Shown one piece after another: positions 35,063-42,718 of a stretch of DNA of 64,000 nt. The DNA is from Verrucomicrobiales bacterium. GTDB lineage: Bacteria > Verrucomicrobiota > Verrucomicrobiia > Limisphaerales > UBA9464. The notes below the pieces were generated by a model. The model did not search any database. It was not told where the DNA came from and was given only the letters and a program-made list of their open reading frames with translations. Made by a program: the position numbers and the translations under genes. The first letter of the stretch is position 1; each line of letters starts with the position of its first letter. The stretch lies in contig JAIYBC010000048.1 in assembly GCA_027488845.1 (NCBI GenBank), positions 62,001 through 126,000 on the forward strand. Reading direction: 5' to 3'.

Positions 35063-38000
35063 ATGCCACCGTGGAACCTCCGTGAGCCGCGACTCCGCAT
35101 CCTCCGGTTCGCCTTGCTGACGGCGATCGCGTCCGCCGCCGCCCAGCATGCGGTGGTCGACGACGTCCGGTTCCGCATCCCGGCCCCGAAGCCGGGCCTC
35201 GACGAGGCAAGGCAGTCGCTCCGGCGGATGTCGCTGCCGCCGGGTTGGACCGGCTCGGTCTGGGCCGCGGAGCCGGATGTCACCCACCCGGTGGCGTTCG
35301 ACGTCGCCGACGACGGCCGCGTGTTCGTCGCAGAGTCCCTGCGTGCGTGGCGTGGCGTCCAGGACATCCGACCGCTTCCCGACTGGCTCGACGAGGACAT
35401 CGCGTCGAAGTCCGTCGAGGACCGCCTCGCCATGATGCGGCGACATCTCGGCGAGGCGGGGCTCGAGCCGTTCCGCCGGAACACCGAACGGGTGCGGCTG
35501 TTGGACGACACGGACGGGAACGGCGTCGCCGACCGCTCGGTGGTCTTCGCCGAGGGATTCAACACGCCGCTCGACGGTGTCGCTTCCTCCGTCCTCGCCC
35601 GCGGCGACGAGGTCTGGTTCGCCAACATCCCCGACGTCTGGTGGCTCCGCGACGGCGACGGCGACGGCCGGGCCGACGAACGACGCAGCCTCAGCCATGG
35701 GCATGGGGTGAGGATCTCGATGCTCGGACACGACCTCCATGGACTGGCGTGGGGACCGGACGGACGCATCTACGTGAGCGTCGGCGACCGCGGTTCCCGC
35801 GTCTTCCACGAAGGACGCTGGCACGGGAACCCGGAAAGCGGCGCGGTGTTCCGGTTCGAGCCCGACGGCAGCGGGTTCGAGATGTTCGCGGAAGGCCTGC
35901 GCAACCCGCAGGAGCTGGTCTTCGACGACCGTGGCCACCTCTTCACCGGCGACAACAGCGCCAACACGGGCGACGAGTCGCGGTGGGTCCACGTGGTCGA
36001 GGGCGGCGACAGCGGTTGGCGCATCGGATGGCAGTGGACCGAGAACAGACGCTACGACGGGTCGGGATGGAAAGGCGGCGCGGACGGTCCCGGCGCCCTG
36101 GCCCCCTGGAACACCGAGGCGATGTGGCATCCGCAGACCAACGGGCAGCCGGCCTACATCGTGCCGCCGGTGGCCAACATCTCCGCGGGTCCGTGCGGCG
36201 TGGCCCTCTACCCGGGCACGGGTCTCGGTCCGGAGTGGGACGGCACGTTCGTGCTCTCGGACTTCCGCGGCAGCTCGTCGGGAAGCGGCTTCTGGAAGTT
36301 CAAGCTGCGGCCGCGTGGCGCCGGGTTCGAACTGCTGGATCCGTCTCGGTTCATCTGGGGCGTCAACGCAACCGACGGCACCTGGGGTCCGGACGGCGCC
36401 TTCTGGCTGCTCGACTGGACGGACGGTTGGGAACCCGAGGGCCGCGGACGGATCCACCGCTTCGCCCCATCCCAGCCGGCCGATCCCGGTTTGGTGCTCG
36501 CGACGCAGGGCCTGCTGCGCCGCGGGTTCGTCGGGCAACCGGTTGCCGAACTGGCCGGACACCTGGGCCACCGCAATCGCAGGGTCCGTGAGGGCGCCCA
36601 AGCCGAATTGGTCCGACGTTGGATGGAAGCCCCTCAGGAGCGGGCCGCGGTGGTCGAAACCCTGCGTGCGCGGCTCGCCGGAACATCTCCATCCGATTCG
36701 ACGCAGGCCCGCCTTCATGCGCTGTGGGCGCTTGGACACGGGTTGAGAGTCGGACGGACCGGGGCACCGGCACCCGATGCCAAGGCGGTGCTCGACGACA
36801 TCGCCGCCCAACTGAAGTCTCCAGAGAGGGACCTCCGCATCCAGGCCGCACGGGTCCTCGGCGACCTTCGGTCCACCAGCCACCGGCTGTCGCTCGAATC
36901 CGCCCTGTCGGACGCGGACGCCGGCGTCCGGGCCGAATCGGCCATCGCACTGGGGAAGCTGGGAGGCCGGGAAAGCCTGGGCGGACTGGTCAGGATGCTG
37001 CGAGCCAACCAGGACCAGGATGCCACGCTGCGACACGCGGGCGTCCTCGGGCTGATTGGTTGCGCCGACGCGGAGTCGATCCTGGCCCTGCGGAAGGATC
37101 CGTCCGAATCCGTCCGCCTGGCCGCCGTGGTCGCCCTGCGCCGCTTGCAGAGGAACGAACTGGAGGAGTTCCTGACCGATTCATCCGCCCGCGTTTCCAC
37201 CGAGGCCGCCCGGGCCATCCATGACCTGCCGGTCCCCGGAGCCCTGCCCGCTTTGGCGGCCCGGCTCGGTTCGCCGCTGCCCAACTGGGCGTTCGCGCGA
37301 CGCGCAATCAATGCGGCCCTGCGGACCGGTACCGCCACGTCCGCGGCGGCCTTGGGCCGCCTCGCCGCAGACACCAACGCCCCCACCGAACACCGCATCG
37401 AGGCGTTGACCGCGCTCGGCGCCTGGGCCGGAACGGCGGGACGCGACCGTGTCACCGGGCTTTGGCGCCCCCTGCCCTTCACGCGGGACGTGGAACCCGC
37501 GCGGCTCGCGGTGGGTGAGGCGTGGACTTCGGTGGCCGGGTCGAAGGACGCCGCCCTGCTGGAGGAACTGGTGCGGACGGCCGGGGCCCTCGGGCTGGCG
37601 ACGCGGTCTGCCGACGTGGCCGCCATCGCCTTGGACAAGGCCGGCGCGTCCGCCTTGAGACTGACTGCATTGCGAACGCTCGCCTTGTGGCCGGGCCCGC
37701 GGCTGGATTCCGCGCTCGACCGGCTGCTGGACGACGGCGACGAAAAGGTCCGGGCCGAGGCGTTGCAGTGGGCCACGGTCGCCGGCGGTTCCGGCGCGGT
37801 CGGACGTCTGGAGAAGGTTCTCCAGCAGGGTGGAATCCGCGACCGCCAAGCCGCCATCGCGGCACTCGGGCGACTCGATGGGCCGGAGGCACGACGGCGT
37901 CTGGAGTCGTTGGGCGCGGATCTCCTCGCCGGCAAGCTACCCACCGAGCTGGTGGCCGACCTGCTCGACGTCGCGGCCGCGTCCACGAACGGCCCGCTCG

Positions 38001-38494
38001 CCGACCTGCCAGCCCGATACGCTTCCAGCCGTCCGAAATCGGATCCGCTCGCCGCCTGGGACTGGGCGCTTTCCGGCGGCGACTTCGATGCGGGCCAGAA
38101 GGTCTACCAGCAGAAGGCCTCGGTGGAATGCGTCCGTTGCCATGCCATGTATGGCAGCGGCGGACAGGTGGGGCCGGACCTTACCGCGATCGGGACCAAG
38201 CGGGACCCCCGGTACCTGCTCCAGGCGGTCGTCCAGCCCAACGCGGCGATCGCACCCGGATTCGAGACCGTGCTGCTGGGACTGAAGGACGGCGAAACCT
38301 TGGCCGGCACGGTGGCCGCGGAGACCCCCGACGCGGTGGACTTGCGCCTGGCGGACGGCACGCTGCGGAAGGTCCCGAAGACGGAGATCACCGGGCGGGA
38401 CCGCGGCGTGTCGTCGATGCCGGAGGGATTCGGCGAGATCCTGAGCCGCCGGGAGCTGAGGGACTTGGTCGCGTACCTTTCGGGCCTGCGGTGA
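35063..38494 (+). CDS. PVC-type haem-binding membrane-bound dehydrogenase-like protein with HEAT repeats
   Basis: 1143 residues from the ATG at 35063. A signal sequence (about 1-25), then a beta-propeller dehydrogenase-like domain (about 40-470; GLAWGPDGRIYVSVGDRGSR and WLLDWTDGWEPEGRGRIHRF are typical of the TIGR02604 family), a long HEAT-repeat region (about 480-1000, for example LDDIAAQLKSPERDLRIQAARVLGDLRS), and a C-terminal haem domain (TIGR02603-like) with C1023-V-R-C-H1027 and then GPDLTAIGTKRDPRYLL. The family is special to planctomycetes and verrucomicrobia and is thought to be secreted and to carry haem c; partner and substrate are unknown. The gene is alone, followed by an octamer repeat. 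Confidence 0.93.
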   Translation: MPPWNLREPRLRILRFALLTAIASAAAQHAVVDDVRFRIPAPKPGLDEARQSLRRMSLPPGWTGSVWAAEPDVTHPVAFDVADDGRVFVAESLRAWRGVQDIRPLPDWLDEDIASKSVEDRLAMMRRHLGEAGLEPFRRNTERVRLLDDTDGNGVADRSVVFAEGFNTPLDGVASSVLARGDEVWFANIPDVWWLRDGDGDGRADERRSLSHGHGVRISMLGHDLHGLAWGPDGRIYVSVGDRGSRVFHEGRWHGNPESGAVFRFEPDGSGFEMFAEGLRNPQELVFDDRGHLFTGDNSANTGDESRWVHVVEGGDSGWRIGWQWTENRRYDGSGWKGGADGPGALAPWNTEAMWHPQTNGQPAYIVPPVANISAGPCGVALYPGTGLGPEWDGTFVLSDFRGSSSGSGFWKFKLRPRGAGFELLDPSRFIWGVNATDGTWGPDGAFWLLDWTDGWEPEGRGRIHRFAPSQPADPGLVLATQGLLRRGFVGQPVAELAGHLGHRNRRVREGAQAELVRRWMEAPQERAAVVETLRARLAGTSPSDSTQARLHALWALGHGLRVGRTGAPAPDAKAVLDDIAAQLKSPERDLRIQAARVLGDLRSTSHRLSLESALSDADAGVRAESAIALGKLGGRESLGGLVRMLRANQDQDATLRHAGVLGLIGCADAESILALRKDPSESVRLAAVVALRRLQRNELEEFLTDSSARVSTEAARAIHDLPVPGALPALAARLGSPLPNWAFARRAINAALRTGTATSAAALGRLAADTNAPTEHRIEALTALGAWAGTAGRDRVTGLWRPLPFTRDVEPARLAVGEAWTSVAGSKDAALLEELVRTAGALGLATRSADVAAIALDKAGASALRLTALRTLALWPGPRLDSALDRLLDDGDEKVRAEALQWATVAGGSGAVGRLEKVLQQGGIRDRQAAIAALGRLDGPEARRRLESLGADLLAGKLPTELVADLLDVAAASTNGPLADLPARYASSRPKSDPLAAWDWALSGGDFDAGQKVYQQKASVECVRCHAMYGSGGQVGPDLTAIGTKRDPRYLLQAVVQPNAAIAPGFETVLLGLKDGETLAGTVAAETPDAVDLRLADGTLRKVPKTEITGRDRGVSSMPEGFGEILSRRELRDLVAYLSGLR

Positions 38495-38497
38495 GGG

Positions 38498-38537
38498 GGT
38501 TGAAAGGTTGAAAGGTTGAAGGGCTGAAGAGTGGAAC
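38498..38537 (+). repeat. Tandem octamer repeat GGTTGAAR, five units
   Basis: Units of eight bases: GGTTGAAA, GGTTGAAA, GGTTGAAG, GGCTGAAG, AGTGGAAC, directly after the stop at 38494. A second array on the far side of murJ (41217-41272) has the same octamer in opposite orientation. Confidence 0.8.
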
Positions 38538-38619
38538 GGATTGGGGATGGAGCGGCTCCAAGGGGGCCCCGTTTTCGTCTGATGCGGGCGTGGGTTTGAC
38601 CGGGCGACGGCGGGTCGAC

Positions 38620-38859
38620 ATGCTGAAGGACATGGGCACAGCCCTCCCACCCAAGATGGACCGCAGTTGGCGCAAGTCGCGCATTGCAGCCCGCATCCTT
38701 CTCCGGCACGAGGCAGGACGCACGACGCCCAGGGACGAACGGCTGGCCAGGATCCTGTCGAACGACCGGGGGGTCACCTCACGACTCATCGACCAGGCAC
38801 TCTATGGTTTTCAAGGAAGAGCACATCGATTGGAACACGAACGCAGGCCGGCGACTTGA
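38620..38859 (+). CDS. Possible small partner of the nucleotidyltransferase (uncertain)
   Basis: 79 residues from the ATG at 38620, overlapping the following gene by 56 bases in another frame; a GTG at 38590 would add ten residues. The composition is basic with helical character (DRSWRKSRIAARILLRHEAG; DERLARILSNDRGVTSRLIDQALYGF). In two-gene modules of the DUF6036 type a small gene often precedes the nucleotidyltransferase, and this one has the right place, but the overlap is long for a normal operon and I recognise no motif. It could be spurious. Confidence 0.4.
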   Translation: MLKDMGTALPPKMDRSWRKSRIAARILLRHEAGRTTPRDERLARILSNDRGVTSRLIDQALYGFQGRAHRLEHERRPAT

Positions 38860-39496
38860 CGCCCTGACCTGTCGGCTTCCGCCGAGCCCACGGTTCGAGA
38901 TCAACATCTTCGGTTCGGCTCCGCTTCAAATGCTCGTTGAGAGCAACTTCGTGAGTGAGGACATCGACCTCTTCGCAACCGAGCCCGAGTGGGAAAACTT
39001 GGAGCGCCTGGTGGAGGAGCACCATTGGTCCAAAGGGCAGACCGACTTCTACATCCAGGTCTGCGACCCGCTGGCCTTCCGCAGCACTTCGGACTGGCGG
39101 GTGCGGGCCATCGAGGTCGAACGCAATGGGCACCTGCTACGGATCGTCCATCCGTGGGACGTCCTCGTCAGCAAGCTCCAACGGCTTGAGGAGAAGGACC
39201 TCGACGCGTTCCGCAAGGTGATCGAACGGACCGGCCACCCGACCGAGTCGGAGTTCCTCCGCCATCTCCAGAAGGCGGTGGACCTGTACCGGCCGAAGTT
39301 CGACGAGGAATCCCATCGCGGAGACATGATGGCGAACACCCGCATCCTTTGGCGGACCCTGTGGGGACGGGACATCGATCCGCGGGCCGAGATCATCCGC
39401 CCCGCGGTCGAGCGCGTGAACCGGGCGCACTCCGATTTCGATCCGACCTTGAAGGACCGGTTGGCCGAGGTCCGGGCCAAATACCGTCCGGCTTAG
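38804..39496 (+). CDS. DUF6036-type nucleotidyltransferase-like protein
   Basis: 230 residues from the ATG at 38804. The polymerase-beta-like signature appears as FEINIFGSAPLQMLVESNFVSEDIDLFA: GS followed about 15 residues later by D-x-D. The middle has DVLVSKLQRLEEKDLDAFRKVI, usual for this group, and the C-terminus is helical. The family includes AbiEii/MNT-like proteins, several of which are toxins or part of two-gene defence or TA modules. Here only a short upstream frame (38620) could be a partner. The gene lies between two octamer arrays and is not co-directional with any functional neighbour besides murJ, which starts 112 bases later. Confidence 0.75.
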   Translation: MVFKEEHIDWNTNAGRRLDALTCRLPPSPRFEINIFGSAPLQMLVESNFVSEDIDLFATEPEWENLERLVEEHHWSKGQTDFYIQVCDPLAFRSTSDWRVRAIEVERNGHLLRIVHPWDVLVSKLQRLEEKDLDAFRKVIERTGHPTESEFLRHLQKAVDLYRPKFDEESHRGDMMANTRILWRTLWGRDIDPRAEIIRPAVERVNRAHSDFDPTLKDRLAEVRAKYRPA

Positions 39497-39608
39497 CGAC
39501 CTGGCGGTTTTGCGTGCCGATTCCTTTCGGATCGTTGGCTTCGCTCCCTCCGCAACGGGAACTTTTCCGCTGGGTGTCCGCGCCCGGTTCCCGAATCCTC
39601 CGCGTCCG

Positions 39609-41186
39609 ATGCCTCGTTGGCTCTCATCTTCAGGCGCCGCCGGGGCCGCCACCCTGATCAGCCGGATCCTGGGCTTCGTCCGGGAGTCGGCCTACGCCGC
39701 CTTCATGGGCACCGGCCCGGTCGCGGACGCCTTCTTCCTCGCGTTCCAGATCCCGAACCTCTTCCGACGTCTGCTCGGCGAGGGCGCGCTGTCTTCGGCC
39801 TTCATCCCGATCTTCAAGGAAACCGAGCGGAAACATGGTGACGCCGCAGCATGGCGTGTCGGGCTCGCCTTCACCTGGATGGTAGTCATCGCGACCGTCG
39901 CGGTGTGCCTCGTGATGCTGGTCTTCCTTTCGGTGATGATCTTCGCGTCGAACGTGGACGTGTACACCGAGCTGATGTTCCGGCTCATGCGCTGGATGCT
40001 GCCGTACCTGCCGCTGGTGTGCGTGGCGGCGGGATTCATCGGGATGCTGAACTCCCGGAATCATTTCTTCATGCCCGCGCTCGGGGCCACCATGCTCAAC
40101 GTGGCCATGCTCGGCTCCGTGTGGTTCCTGGCACCCCTGTTCGGCAAGGAACTCGACCACCGGGTCTTCGGACTCGCCATCGGCGTGGTGATCGCAGGCT
40201 TCCTCCAGGCGGGATTCCAGGTGCCCTCACTCCACAAGGAAGGGTTCCGGTTCCACTGGCTCGACCCACGCAAGGAACCGGCCGTGAAGGAGATCCTCCA
40301 CCGCGTCGGCCCGACCGTCCTCGGCGTCGCCGCGTTCCAGTTCAACACGGTCCTCTGCCAGGGATTCGCCTACAGCCACGGACGCGAGATCGTGTCGTCG
40401 TTCAACTACGCGGTGCGGCTGATGGAGCTGCCCCAAGGCGTCGTCGGCGTCTCGCTCGCGACGGTGCTCCTGCCCGAGCTGAGCGCCTTGGTGGCGGACC
40501 AGAAGTACCCCGAGTTCCGCAGCACGCTTTCCGAAGGCCTTCGCCAGGTCTTCTTCCTCACGCTGCTCCCGGCGGTCCTGCTGCTGACGTTGGCCGAACC
40601 GATGGTGCGCCTGCTGTTCGAACGCGGCGAGTTCGTCGCCTCGTCGACCCAGCGCGTCTCGTTCATGCTCGCCTGCCTCACGCCCGGCCTGATGGCGTTC
40701 TCGCTGAACAACATCCTCGCACGCGCGTTCTACGCCCTCGGCGACACCCGGACGCCGATGCGCATCAGCCTCGCCGCCATCGCCGCGAACCTCGTCGCCG
40801 CCTTCCTCTCCATCAGCCTCTACCCGCGTGCCGGACTCGCCGTGGCCAACTCGTTCAGCGCCATCGTCAACTGCGTGCTGCTCTTCTACGGACTCCGCCG
40901 GGCCCAGCCGAAGTTCGCGTTGGCCCCGTTCCTTTCCCCGACACTCCGCATGATCGCCGCAGGACTGGTCGCCGCCGTCGTGGCCTACGCCGCACGCCTC
41001 GGCTGCACCCGCTGGATCGGCCACGCGTCCCTCCCCACCAAGATCGTCGAGGTGTTCATCCCGATCCTCTTCGCCACCATCGCCTACGTTGGCGTCGCCC
41101 TGGCCTTCCGGATCCAGGAAGTCGAAGACGTCATCGAGGTCTTCCTCCGCCGCCGCGCCCGCAAGGCGGCTGCGAACGGAGCGTAG
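39609..41186 (+). CDS. murJ: Lipid II flippase MurJ (MviN family)
   Basis: 525 residues from the ATG at 39609 (the frame is open upstream but the homology begins at MPRWLSSSGAAGAATLISR). About 14 membrane helices fit the MOP-superfamily fold. The motif region SRILGFVRESAYAAFMGTGPVADAFFLAFQIPNLFRRLLGEGALSSAFIPIF is almost a consensus MurJ N-terminus. It moves lipid II from the cytoplasmic to the outer side of the inner membrane for peptidoglycan assembly. It is not in a cell-wall cluster here; together with murA it supports a peptidoglycan-containing organism. The octamer array starts about 30 bases after its stop. Confidence 0.95.
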   Translation: MPRWLSSSGAAGAATLISRILGFVRESAYAAFMGTGPVADAFFLAFQIPNLFRRLLGEGALSSAFIPIFKETERKHGDAAAWRVGLAFTWMVVIATVAVCLVMLVFLSVMIFASNVDVYTELMFRLMRWMLPYLPLVCVAAGFIGMLNSRNHFFMPALGATMLNVAMLGSVWFLAPLFGKELDHRVFGLAIGVVIAGFLQAGFQVPSLHKEGFRFHWLDPRKEPAVKEILHRVGPTVLGVAAFQFNTVLCQGFAYSHGREIVSSFNYAVRLMELPQGVVGVSLATVLLPELSALVADQKYPEFRSTLSEGLRQVFFLTLLPAVLLLTLAEPMVRLLFERGEFVASSTQRVSFMLACLTPGLMAFSLNNILARAFYALGDTRTPMRISLAAIAANLVAAFLSISLYPRAGLAVANSFSAIVNCVLLFYGLRRAQPKFALAPFLSPTLRMIAAGLVAAVVAYAARLGCTRWIGHASLPTKIVEVFIPILFATIAYVGVALAFRIQEVEDVIEVFLRRRARKAAANGA

Positions 41187-41216
41187 CGCAGGGAGCAGGG
41201 AGCTCGGTCCTCAGCG

Positions 41217-41272
41217 CTTCCACCCTTCAACGCTTCCACCCTTCAACGCTTCAACGCTTCGACCATTCAACC
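41217..41272 (-). repeat. Tandem octamer repeat, seven units, opposite orientation to the array at 38498
   Basis: On the plus strand: CTTCCACC, CTTCAACG, CTTCCACC, CTTCAACG, CTTCAACG, CTTCGACC, ATTCAACC, which on the minus strand reads GGTTGAAT, GGTCGAAG, CGTTGAAG and so on. It follows murJ by 30 bases and precedes the GntR operator. Confidence 0.8.
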
Positions 41273-41300
41273 CCACCAAAATCCATCTCTTGACTGTCCC

Positions 41301-41316
41301 AGTGTCCTATGACACT
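41301..41316. promoter_or_regulatory. Palindromic operator of the GntR/YtrA-like regulator
   Basis: AGTGTC at 41301-41306, CTAT, and GACACT at 41311-41316: a perfect 6-4-6 palindrome 14 bases before the regulator's ATG. YtrA-type regulators bind such ACACT/AGTGT half-sites. A TTGACT at 41290-41295 could be the -35 box, with the operator over the spacer, so binding would block the promoter of the regulator-ABC cassette. Confidence 0.65.
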
Positions 41317-41330
41317 TTGATCCCGTTCCC

Positions 41331-41768
41331 ATGATCCTGCATGTCCATTTCACGTCCGGAGTGCCGGTCTACCTGCAGATCGTGCAGCAGGTGAAGGCCG
41401 CCGCGGCGGCCGGCGCCCTGCGGCCCGGCGACGCCCTTCCATCCGTCCGCGCCCTGGCCGAGGACCTGCGCATCAACCGCAACACCGCCGCCCGCGCCTA
41501 CGAGGAACTGGAAGCCGAGGGTGTCATCGAAACCCGCCGCGGGGCCGGATGCTTCCTGCGCGACTCAGGCCAGAGCCCGCTGAGGAAGGCCGTCCGCACC
41601 GAACGCCTCGCCGCCGAGATCGATTCCCTCCTGGTCCAGGCACACCACCTCCAGATCCCCGACGCCGACCTCCGGGCGCTTCTCGAGGAACGGATCGAGG
41701 CCTTCCGCGAACGCCAGTCGGCACCGACCGCCCCGGTTCCCACTCCCGCCCGTTCCACGCCGACCTGA
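41331..41768 (+). CDS. GntR family regulator, YtrA type
   Basis: 145 residues. The winged helix occupies about 10-75: VPVYLQIVQQVKAAAAAGALRPGDALPSVRALAEDLRINRNTAARAYEELEAEGVIETRRGAGCFL is a textbook GntR N-terminus. The C-terminal part is short, as in the YtrA subfamily, with no large effector domain, and ends in a Pro-rich tail. YtrA regulators are usually next to and repress an ABC transporter that answers cell-envelope stress or antibiotics; the ABC genes follow 54 bases later. A palindromic operator lies just upstream. Confidence 0.93.
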   Translation: MILHVHFTSGVPVYLQIVQQVKAAAAAGALRPGDALPSVRALAEDLRINRNTAARAYEELEAEGVIETRRGAGCFLRDSGQSPLRKAVRTERLAAEIDSLLVQAHHLQIPDADLRALLEERIEAFRERQSAPTAPVPTPARSTPT

Positions 41769-41822
41769 CCCGCATCCCCCGCCCCTTTCCCGCACGAGTC
41801 CCGACATCCCATCCGCATCGCC

Positions 41823-42710
41823 ATGAGCACACCCGTCATCGAGATCCGCGACCTGGTCCACCGCTACGGCCGCACCGAAGCCCTCCACGGGCTTTCCCTC
41901 ACCGTGGACGCCGGACGCTGCTACGGCTTCTTCGGACGCAACGGCGCCGGGAAGACGACGACCATCAAGTGCCTGTTGAATCTCCTCCGGCCCGACGCCG
42001 GCACGGTCCGGGTTTTCGGCCTGGACCCGGCCAAGGACGAAGAGGAGATCAAGTCGCGCATCGCCTACGTGCCGGACTTCGTCTCGTTCTATCCGTGGAT
42101 GTCCGTCGCCGAGGCCCTGGAATACCAGGCCGCCTTCCGTCGCCGCTGGAACCCCGAGATCCAGTCCCAACTGCTGGCGCGGTTCCGACTCGATCCCGAC
42201 GCGCCGACCTCCGGGCTCAGCAAGGGACAACGCACCCAACTCGCGCTCGTCGGCGCCATCGCCGCGGAGCCCGACATGCTCATCCTCGATGAACCGACGT
42301 CCGGCCTCGACCCGCTGGTCCGGCGTGAGTTCATCCAGACCGTGATCGGCGCCTACCAGGAGGCGGATCCGGGGAACCGCACGGTGTTCGTCTCCACGCA
42401 CCTGATCACGGAGTTCGAAGGCCTGATCGACCGGTTCACGATCGTGGACCAGGGCAGGAACATCCTCACCGCCGACGCGGACACGGCCCGTTCCGAGTAC
42501 CGGCGTCTGCTTGCGGAGTTCGAAGCCGACGTGCCCGAGGCCGAATGGATGCGGAAGACGCCACGGCTCAAGCGGCGGGGACGGATCCTCGAACTGGTCG
42601 TCGGCCCGGAAGTGGATCCGGCCGCCGAGGAACTGCATCGGATGCGACCCACGCGGATCCGCGAGGAAGCCCTGTCGCTGGAGGAGATCTTCATGAACGC
42701 CGTGCGTTGA
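41823..42710 (+). CDS. ABC transporter ATP-binding protein (YtrB/ABC-2 type)
   Basis: 295 residues. Walker A GRNGAGKTTTIK, signature LSKGQRTQLAL (with K in place of the usual second G) and Walker B MLILDEPTSGLDPLVRREF are all present. The C-terminal extension (about 225-295) is of the type seen in ABC-2 ATPases. It belongs with the regulator before and the permease after (8-base gap). The substrate is unknown; given the YtrA-type regulator, a role in response to envelope stress or export of a toxic compound is likely. Confidence 0.93.
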   Translation: MSTPVIEIRDLVHRYGRTEALHGLSLTVDAGRCYGFFGRNGAGKTTTIKCLLNLLRPDAGTVRVFGLDPAKDEEEIKSRIAYVPDFVSFYPWMSVAEALEYQAAFRRRWNPEIQSQLLARFRLDPDAPTSGLSKGQRTQLALVGAIAAEPDMLILDEPTSGLDPLVRREFIQTVIGAYQEADPGNRTVFVSTHLITEFEGLIDRFTIVDQGRNILTADADTARSEYRRLLAEFEADVPEAEWMRKTPRLKRRGRILELVVGPEVDPAAEELHRMRPTRIREEALSLEEIFMNAVR

Positions 42711-42718
42711 GGTGCACC

